Shown here piece after piece: positions 38,101 through 53,100 of a stretch of DNA of 64,000 nt; position 1 is the first letter of the stretch, and each line of letters opens with the position of its first letter. The notes under the pieces are model-generated. The model worked only from the letters and a program-made list of their open reading frames with translations, did not search any database and was not told where the DNA came from. The DNA is from Panopea generosa (taxonomy: Eukaryota; Mollusca; Bivalvia; Adapedonta; Hiatellidae): positions 16,544,787 through 16,608,786 of the forward strand of contig CM055895.1 of assembly GCA_029582155.1 (NCBI GenBank), in the 5' to 3' direction. The translations under genes and the position numbers were made by a program.

Positions 38101-41100
38101 TGCTGGAGCTCATTTACTGTTGCTTGAAAATATTTTTGTTTAAACTTGTTTATTTCAATTTGATTGTGAAGCAAGCTTATACAAATCATTGGACCACGCG
38201 TTCCACTGCTTGAAAATGGAATACTGTTAAAGCTGGTGTCAGAAAGCATTAGAGGTTTTCTGTATCAGCTGGAAAGAAACCTTGAAATTTACCGTAAAAG
38301 TGTTAGGTACACGCTCCCTTGTCAATGGCTGACTGATGTAAATACTGCCCTCTGTTGGACTGACGACAAACTGGTCCATACCATTGTTAGGTGTGTAACT
38401 GGAACTTTGGATCATGTACTCTATTGTTCCACTTGGGTTCTGTTTAAAAACATGAAAAACAACTTTAATAAATTATTACATTACAATAAATTATTAAGTA
38501 TGTCATGAAATAAATTTAGTTATCTCATTAATAATGAAATGGCACATAACCCTAAATTAATGATGGTTTGATTGGATTAAATAATAAAATGACTGACATT
38601 AAAAGTATGTCCTTTTAGAACCTCGCAAAGAATTATAAAGAATACTTGTCGTTCATGCCAGACATTTGTTTGATGTTTTAACAAAATTAACAGTTTAAAC
38701 TCACATTAGCCTGGCCCCTGCCCCTGCCTGACATTGTTAGATGTTTTAACAAAATAAACAGTTTAAACTCACATTAGCCTGGCCCCTGCCCAACATTTGT
38801 TGGATGTTATAACAGAAGAAATAGTAAACTCACATTAGCCAGGCCCCTGCCTGACATTTGTTAGATGTTACAACAGAAGAAATAGTTTTAAACTCATATT
38901 AGCCGGACCCCTGCCCAACATTTGTTGGATGTTATAACAGAAGAAATAGTTCAAACTCACATTAGCCTGGCCCCTGCCTGACATTTGTTGGATGTTATAA
39001 CAGAATAAAAAGTTTAAACTCACATTAGCCAGGCCCTTGCCTGACATTTGTTAGATGTTACAACAGAAGAAATAGTTTTAAACTCATATAAGCCGGACCC
39101 CTGCCCAACATTTGTTGGATGTTATAACAGAAGAAATAGTTTTAAACTCATATTAGCCGGACCCCTGCCCAACATTTGTTGGATGTTATAACAGAAGAAA
39201 TAGTTCAAACTCACATTAGCCTGGCCCCTGTCTGACATTTGTTGGATGTTATAACAGAAGAAATAGTTCAAACTCACATTAGCCTGGCCCCTGTCTGACA
39301 TTTGTTCGATGTTATAACAGAATAAACAGTTTAAACTCACATTAGACAGGCCCCTGCCTGACATTTGTTAGATGTTATAACAGAATAAACAGTTTAAACT
39401 CACATTAGACAGGCCCCTGCCGGACATTTGTTAGATGTTACAACAGAAGAAAAAGTTAAAACTCACATTAGCGCCATCTCTGTCTGTAGCCTCAGTTTTG
39501 ACAACAGACTGCTGTACTGGCAAGTATTCCGTAATTGTGGCATTGTACGTAGTAGCAGTGAAGACGGGCGCATAAGGGTTCCTTGTAACAGTGATTGTGA
39601 CCTTGGCAGTGGCATACTTAGGTCGTGCATCTGTGCCTGGTTTATCAGTGGCCCTCACAGTCATCTATTAAAGCACAAATACCATTATATAAGTAAATTC
39701 TTAGAAATAAACGAAACTAACTGATGAAGAAGGAAAGTTTACAGTTTATTCTGGATTATTTAAATCCTTATGAGAAACAAGAGATGACATAGTTACCAGC
39801 TGAAGTAAAGACATAGGCTACGAGGAGTAACTAGGTGTATTAATTAAATATCGCATACCGTATTAACCGTATGTATTGGGACAGTAGTTTTTTAAACAAA
39901 ATCAAATTAAACCTTATGTCAACATATCAGGCCTCTCAAGTTTAAAAAAAGAAAATGTTTTAGTCAGAAAGAAAGGTAGCTTTTAAAAAAGGTAATGACC
40001 CTGGGGGTTCATATTAAGGGTAAATCACACACAAAGCATTTGAACTATAGTAAAAAAGGATTTTTATCAGTCAGTTCAAAATGCCTAACATTTGATAATA
40101 TAAAGAATGTCTGTATTTGACTTTAAAATAAGTATTATTGGTCCATATTGATAAACAAATTGATTTCAGACTCAATGATGTCAATGAGAGTCCTAAATAA
40201 TTGTAATAAATAACATTTCAGTTTTATTTTTTATTTGAAATTATACTTAAAATGATTAAATGGCTGAAATTCAACTTGGGGAGCAACATAAGTTGATGCA
40301 AACAAAGTTTTGGAAGAGAACATAATACCAAAACTATGCCAAATCATTTCTGATCTTCAACACATGATTGTTATTTATGCAATCTGCATCCCTCAAAACC
40401 CACTGACCCCTTTGAACTTACATTGAAAACAGTAACTCCAGACTGTGTCAGAGCTCCATTAACACTGATTACCCCACTTGTTTGATCAATATCGAAGAAG
40501 AATGTTCCTGATGTGCTGGCCACCACGCTGTACTCAATTTCATGCTGCAATAGAAAAGAATCACATTTGGTCATTGTGTGTTTCTTATGAGGTGCAGAAT
40601 TATCAAGTGTTGGTTTTAAGTGTACCGAGTATATTTACCCATGTACATGTTGATAAAAAATGGCATGACCTTATAAACATTTTGTATTTATTTCATAAAA
40701 GGCTCTCTACCCTAACAATTACAAGCGATGATATAATTCTAATACATGACCGTGCGTCTAGTATAATTATAATGGTATATTAAACCATCTCAAAAGTCAT
40801 GTCACACATACTTGATTTATCTCGTACGTTTATAATTTTAAAAAATGATCATTATGTAATAAAACTAGTTACTGATGTAGAAACAGTCGCAGTCATTAAA
40901 ACGCTCTGAAGTTGAATCGCAAACAATTTTCTGCTATATATGCTTTTTTAAGGACATAAACATAAATACAAAAGCTGTCATGTTCTTAAAGCCACAGTAT
41001 TTACTGCCAGTGTAGTAAATATATGTAAGAGAAGATTATAACAATGCAACACTAGGCTATCTGCTGATAGTAAATTAACACAGATACATGTGTATAGAGT

Positions 41101-44100
41101 GCATCTTTCTCGAATTTCAAATTTTCGGCAGTTGGAGTTTGTTTTTTCAAACTGCATATAACAAACATTTTTTGGAAATTAGTTTTTTGCCTATTAAATG
41201 TATTAACAATTATCTAGTAGTACACACCATTATAAGAAAAACAATGCATTGACTGTGAAATTTTGAAAAAGGGTTCCCTTATTTGAATCATGTACTGAAT
41301 TATATAAAACCTGTTCTAGAACCATTTTGCGGCTTTTACATAGCAATTGGAGCTTTAAATGATATATTTACATTCCCACTACAATCAGCCTAAATAAACT
41401 ATATAGATTTACTGCATTTCATTTCCCAATGAAAAACACTTGCAGCTGGGCAAAGCTAAAAAGGACCAGTTTGCATTTCATTGGTTGCACGATTTTGTTT
41501 TGCTGGCAAGATGTCACGTTGTTGTTAGTTTCATGTGACATTTGCCGTAAGTTGTCCTGCAAATGTGTGCACTTATTCAGTATGTTGACAATGTCGCTGT
41601 TACATTCATGACATTGGCTTTGCGGTTTAATATGTAAGGTTTGCTTTTTAATTATAAAATGGCAAAAATAACATAATATTTTATCTAAAATAGCTGGAGA
41701 ATATAATGTAAATATAAGGATTAAAAGCTGAATTTTGAGTTTTTATCGGGTGATGAAAAACATTAGGCCAGTTTAATGTTTGTGAAACCCAAACTGATGA
41801 ATCTAAAAAATTGGGCTTTTAGACCTTAACTAAAAACACTTACATTATCTGCATCGTCTGCTGCCACTCTTATCACAGAACTACCGACAGGTAACAATTC
41901 ATTTATGGTTTCAAAATATTCCGCATCGCGGAACACTGGTCCATTTCTGTTTCTAATAACCGTGACTACCACTCCAATACTTGAAGACAGACTGGGTACT
42001 CCACTATCAGTTGCAAAAATGGAGAACTGCAAAACAGAATACAATTATTGTAAACCAGTCTGGAATTATCAATATTATATTAAATACAGAAAGAACATAC
42101 ATTCATTATAATAATTGCTTCTTTCAGTGGATATATTAAAGCATTTAATCTGAACATTATATTTTTGGCGATTTAAAAGGCAATTCAAACTAAACACCTT
42201 TTTCAACACATTTCAGGTTAAATATGGCATATCAAGTTATGAAGACCTCAAAATGAATCTGAGTTGAACCACAGTCTCTACACTCAGACTTGTTATTGGT
42301 CTTAGCTTAGACATTTTGTAAATAAAAATTCTGACTAATTTTGGTAAAGATTAGATTTGAATAATTGAATTAGAGATCTCATTATTAGGATGGCTGGAAG
42401 GACAAAAGGGTAGACAAACAAACTTGCAAACACAATATGCCACCCAAACTTTCACATTGAGGGTATAAAAATGTATGTATATATAAAGATTGAAATATAC
42501 AGTTAAAACAAAATATTTTGCGGGAGCAATCAAAGAATTAGATTGGACAGTCAAAATCCCATGATTATATTGTTATGTGGGTGATCAGTTTTAAAGACTG
42601 CCAATGGCCGTCATCATTACCCTGTAGTTGATTGGTTGATCTTGATCTTCTGTCAGATGTTTGAGGACAGACAGAACACCAGTCAATGGGTTCACATAGA
42701 AGTAGGTGAGAGCATCACTATCGAAGCCTGTCACCAGTCGTATGCTGTAGGTTATCTTTCCATTCCTTCCCTGTTTAAAGAAAACTTTAGTTTAGATTTT
42801 ACATCAATTGTGTGAAACAAATCCTTCATCTGACATCTTATACAAATCATGTTAGTGCTCTCTCTATTCTTGAGTTGAACCAGTACTAAGTAAATGATGA
42901 TAAAGTGGCTTACGCAAGGATATAACACATGGTCCAGGTAGGGTACTGAACCCCTTGATCCAACTCTCTATAACTGCATCATGAGTTCCTCGCAGGAAAC
43001 AATAAAAGTAACTTAAAAGTAACGAACAAACAGTAACCATATTGAAAGAAAAAAACATTTAACAACACAATAATTAAATATTTAAGTTAACCCTTTACTT
43101 CATAGATAGGCGTTTTCCCGCACCAATCACAGACGGCCTTTGAAAACAGTGCTGGAAGAGTACAGATTGCTTGTTATGTGCAATCTGAACACTTCCTGCA
43201 CTGTTTTCCACTCTGTCAGTTAATATAAATATAATTCACCAAATAATTCAAAAGCCTTCTATATAAGGTGTCCAAAGCCTTCTATATTAGGTGTCCAAAG
43301 GCTTCTATATTAGAGGTGTCCAAAGGTGTCTATATGAAGTGAAGGGTTAAAAAGAAGACATTCCGAGGTTGCTTCACTATTGTTCATAAGTTTGCACTTC
43401 TTAGTGTGAAATTTAAAAATAATCAAGAAATTCATTTTGTGTTTCACTTATATCATTTTATGAACTTTCATAAGCCGTAAACGATAGTCTTTTTAGCATT
43501 CTTTTTAAAATTTGCAGAAATACATCACAAATGAAACTTAGGTGTCATAATTTGATTATACCAAAATCTGAACACTTACAAAGGTTAGTGAAACTGGCCG
43601 CAAATTTCTCTAAATTTAATAATTTCACACTTACAAATTTTAGATCAGTCTCTTAATAAAACCTTATAATTATCTGAAATGGACTCCATTAAACTTTCTA
43701 TTGGCTGTCATCAAAGCAATTGTAATTGAATTAAGTTCTCACAGTGTCAGAATCAATGGCCTCAGCTTTTCCAAATGATAGTCCTTGTGGTTGGTCCTCA
43801 GATAGAGTGTAGGAAAGATCGCCGTGCTGGAATACTGGAGTGCCGCTGTTCCTTGTCACAAATACTCTTACATTTGTTGTGGCAAACTCAGTAGAAAACT
43901 CACTCCTGTAGGCCCTCACACGGATCTAAAATATCAAAAAGACCAGTTAATGCAGAAAGTTTCTCTTCACTCCCGTAAATAAAAATGTGGTTATCTTACC
44001 ATGTTTCTAACTGGTAGAAGTAAGCCAAAACACTTGTTTCCAAGTGTCGTATTCACCAACCATTCTTGAGAATATCTTTAGACTTAAGGTACAACAACTG

Positions 44101-47100
44101 GGCCATTATTAAATCACTTAATGACAATTTCATTAATAAACTGCTTCTAATAACTGGGTAAATTTTCATTTATTTCAGTTATGTAACTTAATGAAATAAA
44201 AGTAATATGCAGTATATATAGAACTGAGTTGTAAACATGTAAGGAAAGATACTACATCTATGATAGGTTTCAGAACACTTTAACATATAAAATATGAATC
44301 AACACATTCAGGTGCCATCCTCATCCTTACACTGCTTTCATTTTTATCACGAGTTGATTTAACGAGCAAATCTTAGGTTCAAACAACCAGAAGTAGTCGT
44401 AATGGCCCAGTTCCGGTTCATATTGGCCTTTTTTTTCCGGTTTGGCCTTATTTTTCTGTACTGGCCTTGTTTTTCCATATTGGCATAGTTTGGTTTGTAT
44501 TGGCCGAGTTCAGTTTGTTTTGGCCAAGTTCAATTTGTATTGGCTGAGTTCAGTTTGTATTGGCCGAGTTCAGTTTGTATTGGCCGAGTTCAGTTTGTTT
44601 TGGCCGAGTTCGGTTTGTATTGGCCCAGTTCTGGTTCATATTGGCCTTGTTTTTGTTGGGTTTGTATTGGCTTAGTAAGGTTTGTATTGGCCGAGTTCTG
44701 GTTTGGCCGAGTTTGGTTTGTATTGGCCCAGTTCCGGTTTGGCCGAGTTTGGTTTGTACTGGCCCAGCTTGCATCATAATGCATCATAATTTTTCCAACA
44801 ACAAGACCAATAAAATAAAGTTAATTGATAATGAGAGATATTATATATCTCCGTGTAACTCACCAAGTATGAAGGGGTGGATGTGCTGAGTTGAGAAAGT
44901 GCAAGAGTGATAAGTCCAGTACTGGCATCAATTTTGAAATTAGTGATCGCATCTCCTTCTCCTTCAATGTCATATACCAAGACACTCTGGAATGGAAGAG
45001 ATAATGATATAATAATGAAGTCACAGTTTAACTTAATTGTTAAAAGAAACATTATAAAAAAATACTGCAAACAAACCTGAACAAAATACATTATTTTTGT
45101 TAATTACACACACGCTACTCTTACGATATGTTAATAAAAGCACAACACAACTGCACCTTTTCAGGATAGCTCTTTAACAGGGTACCACTCAAGGTATACA
45201 AAATGTAATTCACGTCGTTTGAACGAAGTGAATTAGACAGGAAATAGTTTCCCAAAATAGACTAAATCTTATTTGTTTATTTGGTCATGTGATAATTGAT
45301 CACTAGTGTGGGCAGTCAGCAACCACTTAATAATCATTCAGCGAAGAACAGTAGATGACTTCTAACCTGATTTTTGTTAATGGTCTTTTCGTATATTGTT
45401 GAAGTAATGAATGCTTTTTCGAAGACAATTTGAATATTTAGCATCATTTTTATAAACAATTTTTACAGTTACTGTTCTGACAATACAATGAAAATTGATA
45501 ATGATAATAACAATGTTATCTGGAGACTGCGCCTTGGACCACTCGGCCACAGGTTCCTTAGTAAATGTTTATCTCTACAAGATGATGACTCACTATTTCT
45601 TCCCTGTCCACCTAAATTTTTTACACCTAAATATGAGGAGACAGGTGAAACCAGAGTCCTCAATCGCTGATTTATAAAGTAAACTAATGAATACTCACGC
45701 CAGTTCTAGGATCCGTGGCATCAAGGTCAAACACACTGGTGCCAACTGTGAGATCTTCAGGAATTCTGGTCTCATATTCTGCCGCACCGAAGAATGGCAG
45801 TCCTTCACGTTCAATTCTTATCGTTACTTGTGCAGTTGAGCTCCTTGGATTAATACCATTGTCAGAGGCAGTAACCGTTAGCTGAAGAAAAAAAAAATGG
45901 ATAGAACTAAAACCCAAATTGCCAAATTTACAAATATCCACATGAAATAGTCGTACAAACTGTATTCTCAGTGTATACTAGAGTTTCCATTTATTTCCCT
46001 TAAATTTGGTCATATTCATAAAGAAAACTCCCCCACATATTCAGAGATGATAGACTCATGGATGCAGAAGTTCACAACCCAAGTATTACACAGGCTGTGG
46101 CTGGATGAGGAATGGAATGCACAATTACTGGATTGGCAGTTATGCATAATACATACGGAGCCTTGGCAGGGAACTGCGGGGGGTGGGGGGGGTTTGGGGG
46201 GGGGGGGGGGGGGGCGGTATACAGAGATTCATGACCATTGAACAAATTTCATTACCAAATATCTCAAGAGATGGTAGCTGGGTGGGGAATTCAAACTCAC
46301 AGCCATTACCTAAATAATTGTAAGATAGGATTAATATAGACCATAATTTTAAGACATTATGTAAATTGTACATTTCTATTAAATATCATCATCAGATACC
46401 CGTGGGTGTCACTTTCAACAATGATGAATGGAGATTACTGGAGTTGTATTAACCAACCATTCTTGAGAGTATTCGTAGACTTGAGCTTGAAAATCCAAAT
46501 TTCAAACTTAGATATCAAGTTTACCATGCCTGATAAAATAATTGTGATAGTTTATTTGACTATATACATGTATTAGGCGTCCATTCATATTTGCAATTGT
46601 TGGCCTCAACAAATGGTATCAAAATTCATTCTTGACTTCAAGTCTAAGAATATTCTTCAGAATAGCTGGTGAATACCACCCCAGGAATTATGGGTATTCA
46701 ACATTAAATTATATGCCCTTTGATAACAGTATATGAGAGCAATGTTTCTTCTTTTTTTTTTTTTTCGCTGAATATATTTTGTTTTTTTTCTTGTCATTGA
46801 AATTGCCATACATTTAAGCTTTCCCAATCTTGTATCAGTCTGTAGTCAGCAGTATATACTTACTGTGTAGATATTTTTTGTAGTTTGAAGTAAGGAAATT
46901 CTTGAAAAGATGGCACCAGTTGCTGCATTAATACCAAATATCATTCCGGCATTATCATTGGTGGAGCTGGTGAGTGCATACGTGACAACGCCATTTCTTC
47001 CTTCATCAGTATCCATAGCCGAAACAACGAGAATATCTTCTAAGACTGGTTTATCATCAGTGATAGTAACATCGTATGACCCGGTGAAGACTGGGGAGGC

Positions 47101-50100
47101 GTTGTTACGAACAACATTGATAATTACTGTGGCAGTCGACGATCGGAATGGATAACTCAGATCTTCAGCAGTAACCAGCAGCTTTTAAGATAACAGAAAT
47201 ACAACTTAATTGAAGTTAATCATATAATGTCGGGAACAGCTAACTTGCCACATTTGTATTTTCAATATCTGTGTCAAAACATCGAGTAATTTATTAAATT
47301 GTGTATACAACATTAACCCTTTACTCCATAGATACACGTTTTCACGCACCAATCACAGAAGGTCTATGAAAACAGTGCAGGAAGAGTTCAGATTGCTCGT
47401 AACGAGCAATCTGAACACTTCCTGCACTGTTTTCCACTCTGTCAGTTAATATAAACATAATTCACTAAATAATTCAAAAGCCTTCTATATTACGTGTCAA
47501 AAGGCGTCTATATTAGAGGTGTCAAAAGGCGTCTATATGAAGTAAAGGGTTAACAGACAGTATAAACATAGCCTAAATGTTCTTTCTTTTCAAGTCAAAA
47601 TTTAAAGCAAATTGCTTTGACACATTTTAAGAAAATATATAAAATGTTTTCTTTACAGTAAAAATTTGAAGTCGCACAATATCCGAATCAAACTCATTTT
47701 TAATGATTGATGAATCAATTTCAGTTTTAAGTTGAAATATTTATAGTTTACAAGACATGCCAAGTACCTTTAGTACTTTCAATCTCTGTCCCCTATGTGG
47801 TTTTCCACATATTTTCCTTGGTAAAATTTTTTTTTTTCAGCACAGTATAAAATATGTGGACTTACCCTGTACAGATTGTTGTTCTCCAATGTCAGCATTC
47901 GGTTTGTTGAAATTATACCCGAAATTGGATGAATTGAGAACATATTATTCACGTCATTGTTGAATGTGATGTCACTGATATCATATGTAACCAAGTTCTC
48001 GGGCGATGTTTGATCATTGTCATCAGCATTCACTGTAAGAACTTCGCTTCCAACTCTAATGTAATCGAATATAGTGGTTTCATAATTTTGATTGTCGAAG
48101 ATTGGCGAGTAGAGGTTTCTTTCGATTGTAATTGTAACCGTCTCGCTGACAACTGCTGAAGGTGCACCAGTATCGTACGCTTCTACAAGAAGCTGTAAAA
48201 GGCAAACATTTTAACCGATTAATTAATAGATTGAATATTTAGCAAATTTTATGTCCTGAAAGGCTAACAGATATTCAGTTAACCTAACCACTCTTTCCTG
48301 AGATCTTGGAAGGTTAACCAGTACTCGAGCACATCAATCTCTGCGCAAGCAACGCATTCCAAAACAACTTTCCCATTTCAATCACCACCATTGTGATTTC
48401 AATTATCTCCCTTTATTGAATATATAGAAAACATATTATAATCAGTTATGTCATCTTATTTTCTTATTGAAACAAATAAATGCAGTTTCACAAAGGATTG
48501 TGTAACAGTAAAAAAAATGGTCTAGGACAATATTATATACATATACATATATATTATACTTTTCATTTCATACATAACCTTAAAACCATAAAAAAAAATG
48601 CCTTTTTTTGTATTAGTGGCCATGTTACTTAAACAGAAAAATAAAAAATACGCAATAAAGTTGATAATTTTAATTTAAACTTTGCTCGCTCTTGTGGAAA
48701 CATTAAGGACTTCTACAGAAGGATAGGAAACTAGCATCTCTCTACTAAATGTTGATAAAATAGCATATGATGAATGAATTATTTGGCAAATTAATTTTTC
48801 TAATTTCACAGGCAACTTATTTCTTTTACATAAAATGTAAGGTGTATGTAACTTTAGATGTTTCATAATATTTTAAACATGCAAAATAATCATGAATTTA
48901 AAATATTGCAGTTTGAAGTAAAATTTCAAATACTTTTCTTGAATTTTTAGTTGCAGTATACAAATTCACAAGTACTTCAACAATTGTAAACACAATTAGC
49001 TGGGAATGGTCCCGTTATGTAGATAGTGCCATTGTTCTGCGAAAGAATTGTAATTTGTATTTCTGAGAACGAAAGTTAAGATATTTGAAATGAGATTTTG
49101 TTAGATTTTACATGAATATGCGAGCGTTCATAACATCTCAATCAGTTACGTTTCCTTCTCCATATAGTTCCTGAACTTACAGTGTATGTAGTGTAAACGT
49201 TTTGACTGTTGGTATAAAGGTCCTTGATAACAAAGATATCTCCGTTGTTTGTGTTCAAACCAAACAGATCTGTTCCTGGAGCAAAACCACTTAGTCTGTA
49301 GACAAGGTTGCCCTGCAAGTTATAAATAATGACATTATTAAAATATATAATAAATAATTATTAAAAAAAGGATCCAAGATAATTTAATCAATTTCTTTTT
49401 TCCTCTCTATTGTTTTTTATAGCATCCCAGTATTCAACACATGACATATAATGTTGAAATCCATATGCTTGTTTATTACATTGGAAAATTCTCAAATAGA
49501 ACGACTGAGAACAGGGCCCGAGCCCGTGAACTTAGTCCTGGGTAACAGCATTTCAAACCAATCCACCATGGTCAGGATGGTTTACATACACTATTCTACC
49601 CTTCTGTTTGTAGCTTATGATATTAATAAAATCTCAAAAATGAATTCTGCCAAAAATTGAGACTAAATTTGTTTTCAATAAGTATTGTATTAATAAATCA
49701 AAATACAAGGTTGTAAACAAGTTTTTTTGACAGCAATACAGCCGATATGGTCAACGATACAGTTGATATGATCAGTGATACAGCTGATTTGATCAGTGAT
49801 ACAGCTGATACGGTCAGCAATACAGCTGATATGGTCAACAATACAGTTGATATGGGCAACGATACAGCCGATATATAGTGATAAGACGACATGGTTAGCG
49901 ATACAGCCAAAATGGTCAGCAATACAGCCAAAATGGTCAGCAATACAGCCGATATGGTCAGCAATACAGCTGATATGGTCAGCGATACAGCTGATATGGT
50001 AAACCTACCTTTAGATCATTATCCACAGCAGTAACTCTGAAGAATGATGAGTTGACGGCCTTATTAATGGGTACAGTAGTCGTGTACGGTGTGCTCACAA

Positions 50101-53100
50101 AACGTGGCGGTCCACTGTCACGCAGAACATTAATAGTCACTGATACATCGGCAATCTTCTGAACGCCTTGAGGTCTGTCATCAATTGCTCTTACCATAAA
50201 CTGAAAGGATAAATGAAATTGATAGTCAAATAATATACACATATTGATCAGGTCTAAAAATATTATCTTTTCTCTCTTCTCTGTTTTTCCAACATAATTT
50301 ACATATTTTGGTCAGGTCTAGAAAAAATTATCTACACTCTCTTCTCCGTTTTTCCAACATAATTTACACATTTTACTTGGATTGTACAACAATATCTTCA
50401 CTCTCTACTCTGTTTTTCCGACATAATTTACACATTTTACTTAGGTCGCACAACATCTACACTCTCTTCTCTGTTTTTCAATCATAATTTACACATTGTA
50501 CTTGGATTGCACAACAATATCTGCACTCTGTACACTGTTTTTCCAACATAATTTACACATTTTACTTGGATTGTACAACAATATCTGCACTCTCTACTCT
50601 GTTTTTTCGACATAATTTACATATTTTACTTGGGTTGCACAATATCTACACTCTCTTTTTTGTTTTTCAATCATAGTTTACACATTTTACTTGGATTGTA
50701 CAACAATATCTGCACTCTGTACACTGTTTTTCCAACATAATTTACACATTTAACTTGGATTGTACAACAATATCTGCACTCTGTACACTGTTTTTCCAAC
50801 ATAATTTACACATTTAACTTGGATTGTACAACAATATCTGCACTCTGTACACTGTTTTTTCCAACATAATTTACACATTTTACTTGGTTTGCACAATGTC
50901 TACACTCTCTTCTCTATTTCAATAACATTTGCTCCAATTTCCCAAACAATTACTTACAGAAAACTGGTTCCTGGATGTTCCGGAGAGCGATTTTCGGAGT
51001 CTAATATCACCAGTCAGTGGACTGACATAGAAGAATTCTTGATCGTCACTATCCCCTTGTGAATAGTAGCTAACGACATCCTAATAATGGTAAAAAGAAG
51101 ATGTTAGTTTCTAGCAATATAAGATGATACTACCTTACAACTCAAATTACAAGAAATCATCATTTGTATTTTTGTATTATTCATATTAAATGAGAACAAG
51201 TATTTTCATCATATTACCATCATATCAATGCAAAAAGCATTCTTGAAAAAAAAAAAAAATAAAAAAAGGGTTGAATGCAAAATATGGCCATTTTTTTCTT
51301 CTTTTTTTTTTAATACTTAACAATAAATGATAAAATTAATCGGTCTCAATTTTTTATCACATTGGTTTTGGTGTAAACAATGCAGTAATGCAGTTTTTAG
51401 GTTTTTAACCCAGTCTAGTGATATTTATATCACAGTTTACCAAAAACTATCAAAAAAAACTCACAAAAACTTTCAAAAACTACCAAAAATTATCAAAAAT
51501 ACCAAAAACAACCAAAAACCCAAATGTTCACTTACTCCATCATTATCAGTGGCCATCACTGTAAGTACAACAGTTCCTACTTGGTAGGTGTCTGCGATTG
51601 TCCTGCTGTAGGATACATCCTGATAAACTGGTCCATTTTGATTTCTTGTGACACGGATCTGCAAATCAGATCTGGCTATCTGGACTGGATTTATGCTGTC
51701 ATAGGCTATGAAAGTAGCAGTGTAGACTGTGTTCTGTGTGCTGTCAGACCGGAGACTGTTTTTGAGCGTTACTACACCAGTTGTAGAGTCAACATCAATG
51801 AAACTTTGTACAGGGAACTGTCCAATTAAACTATAAACAATACTGCCCTCCAGGTCATCATCTACAGCATTCACTTGGAAGACAGAACTACAAAAAAAAC
51901 CGAAAATATATATTTTTCATGAGTAATGCTAAATCCCAAAATATCAGAAAAATAGACAGTTTTACCCATATAATAATTAACATTTAACAAAAGAGTCTAG
52001 ATTATTTATTTTACAAAACAGCTGCCATTTTGGTTCACTGGTATACACAGAATTTAATCTAGGTTGTCAAGTCTATAGGTTTTTGAATCTGTAAATATTC
52101 AGTTTTGAAAGGCCATGATTATGTGTGTGAGAGTGAGAAAAAAAAACAACAAAATATGATCATGGACGGTATATGGAGTTTTAGATTTATATTTAATAGA
52201 AAAATAACAGGTAGGTGCTTCTTTGTATGTTACACATATTTAAACTTACATACATGTACAAATGTCACTTAATTGCTATATTGTGTGTACTTTATCTATG
52301 TTAAAATGCATATGTGTAATAAAAAACATATGATTAAGCTTAAAAAAAAAAAGAACTATTGAATCTTATTCTTAGTTGATGAAATTCAAACCATCATGTA
52401 TACATGTATTTAGTAATGTTGTAGATGTGGTCATATTAATGGCAAAATTGCTGATATGTTTTATGGAGCAAAAACTAACTCTGTGGAGCTGCGTAATACA
52501 ATATTTGTTACATACAACACTGACACATGCAACAGTCTTTGTTATGTTCTAAACAATGCTTATAATGGACAGATCTCTCTACACAGTTGCAATTTTGATT
52601 CGAGTTCAATTTGAAAAAGGTCTTGCATTTCCATGGTAAAAAAAAAACAGATTTTAAAGTATCATTTTTCTAAACCGAGAATGTATCCGCTAGAAAAAAA
52701 TGCATAAAAACTGGTTGGTTGACCAGCTTGTTATTGGGCAGTGCAGTGACATACCTCAGTTTTTGTTTTTTTTAAAAATTACCTTATTTAACACCAGTAT
52801 TGACCTATTACAGTATATGTTATACCAGCTTTTCTCTACTTATCTGCAGCAAGAAACCACAGCGCTTATGAGCCGTTTTGAAAATATTTCAAATTACATA
52901 GGACTATTTTTACAAAAAGGCGCACAACTGTGTAGTGAGACATAGAGCCATGTAGCCTCCGTTCATTCATTTACCTTTCTGTTGCAGTGCTCTCATCCAG
53001 GTCAATTGACCTTGGCAAGTTGGTGAATCTGGGTGGAGAAAGGTCACGCAATACAGTTACAAAAACCGTTGCCACGGCATACTGCCTTGCGTTTCCTACT

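Noticed and set aside
44442-44889. Several frames on both strands rich in WPSSVCIGRVQF or NSANTN
   Set aside because: Translation of the 20-bp minisatellite in intron 20.
46910-47155. 81-residue frame on the + strand
   Set aside because: Antisense shadow of cadherin exon 18.
51524-51829. 101-residue frame on the + strand
   Set aside because: Antisense shadow of cadherin exon 13.
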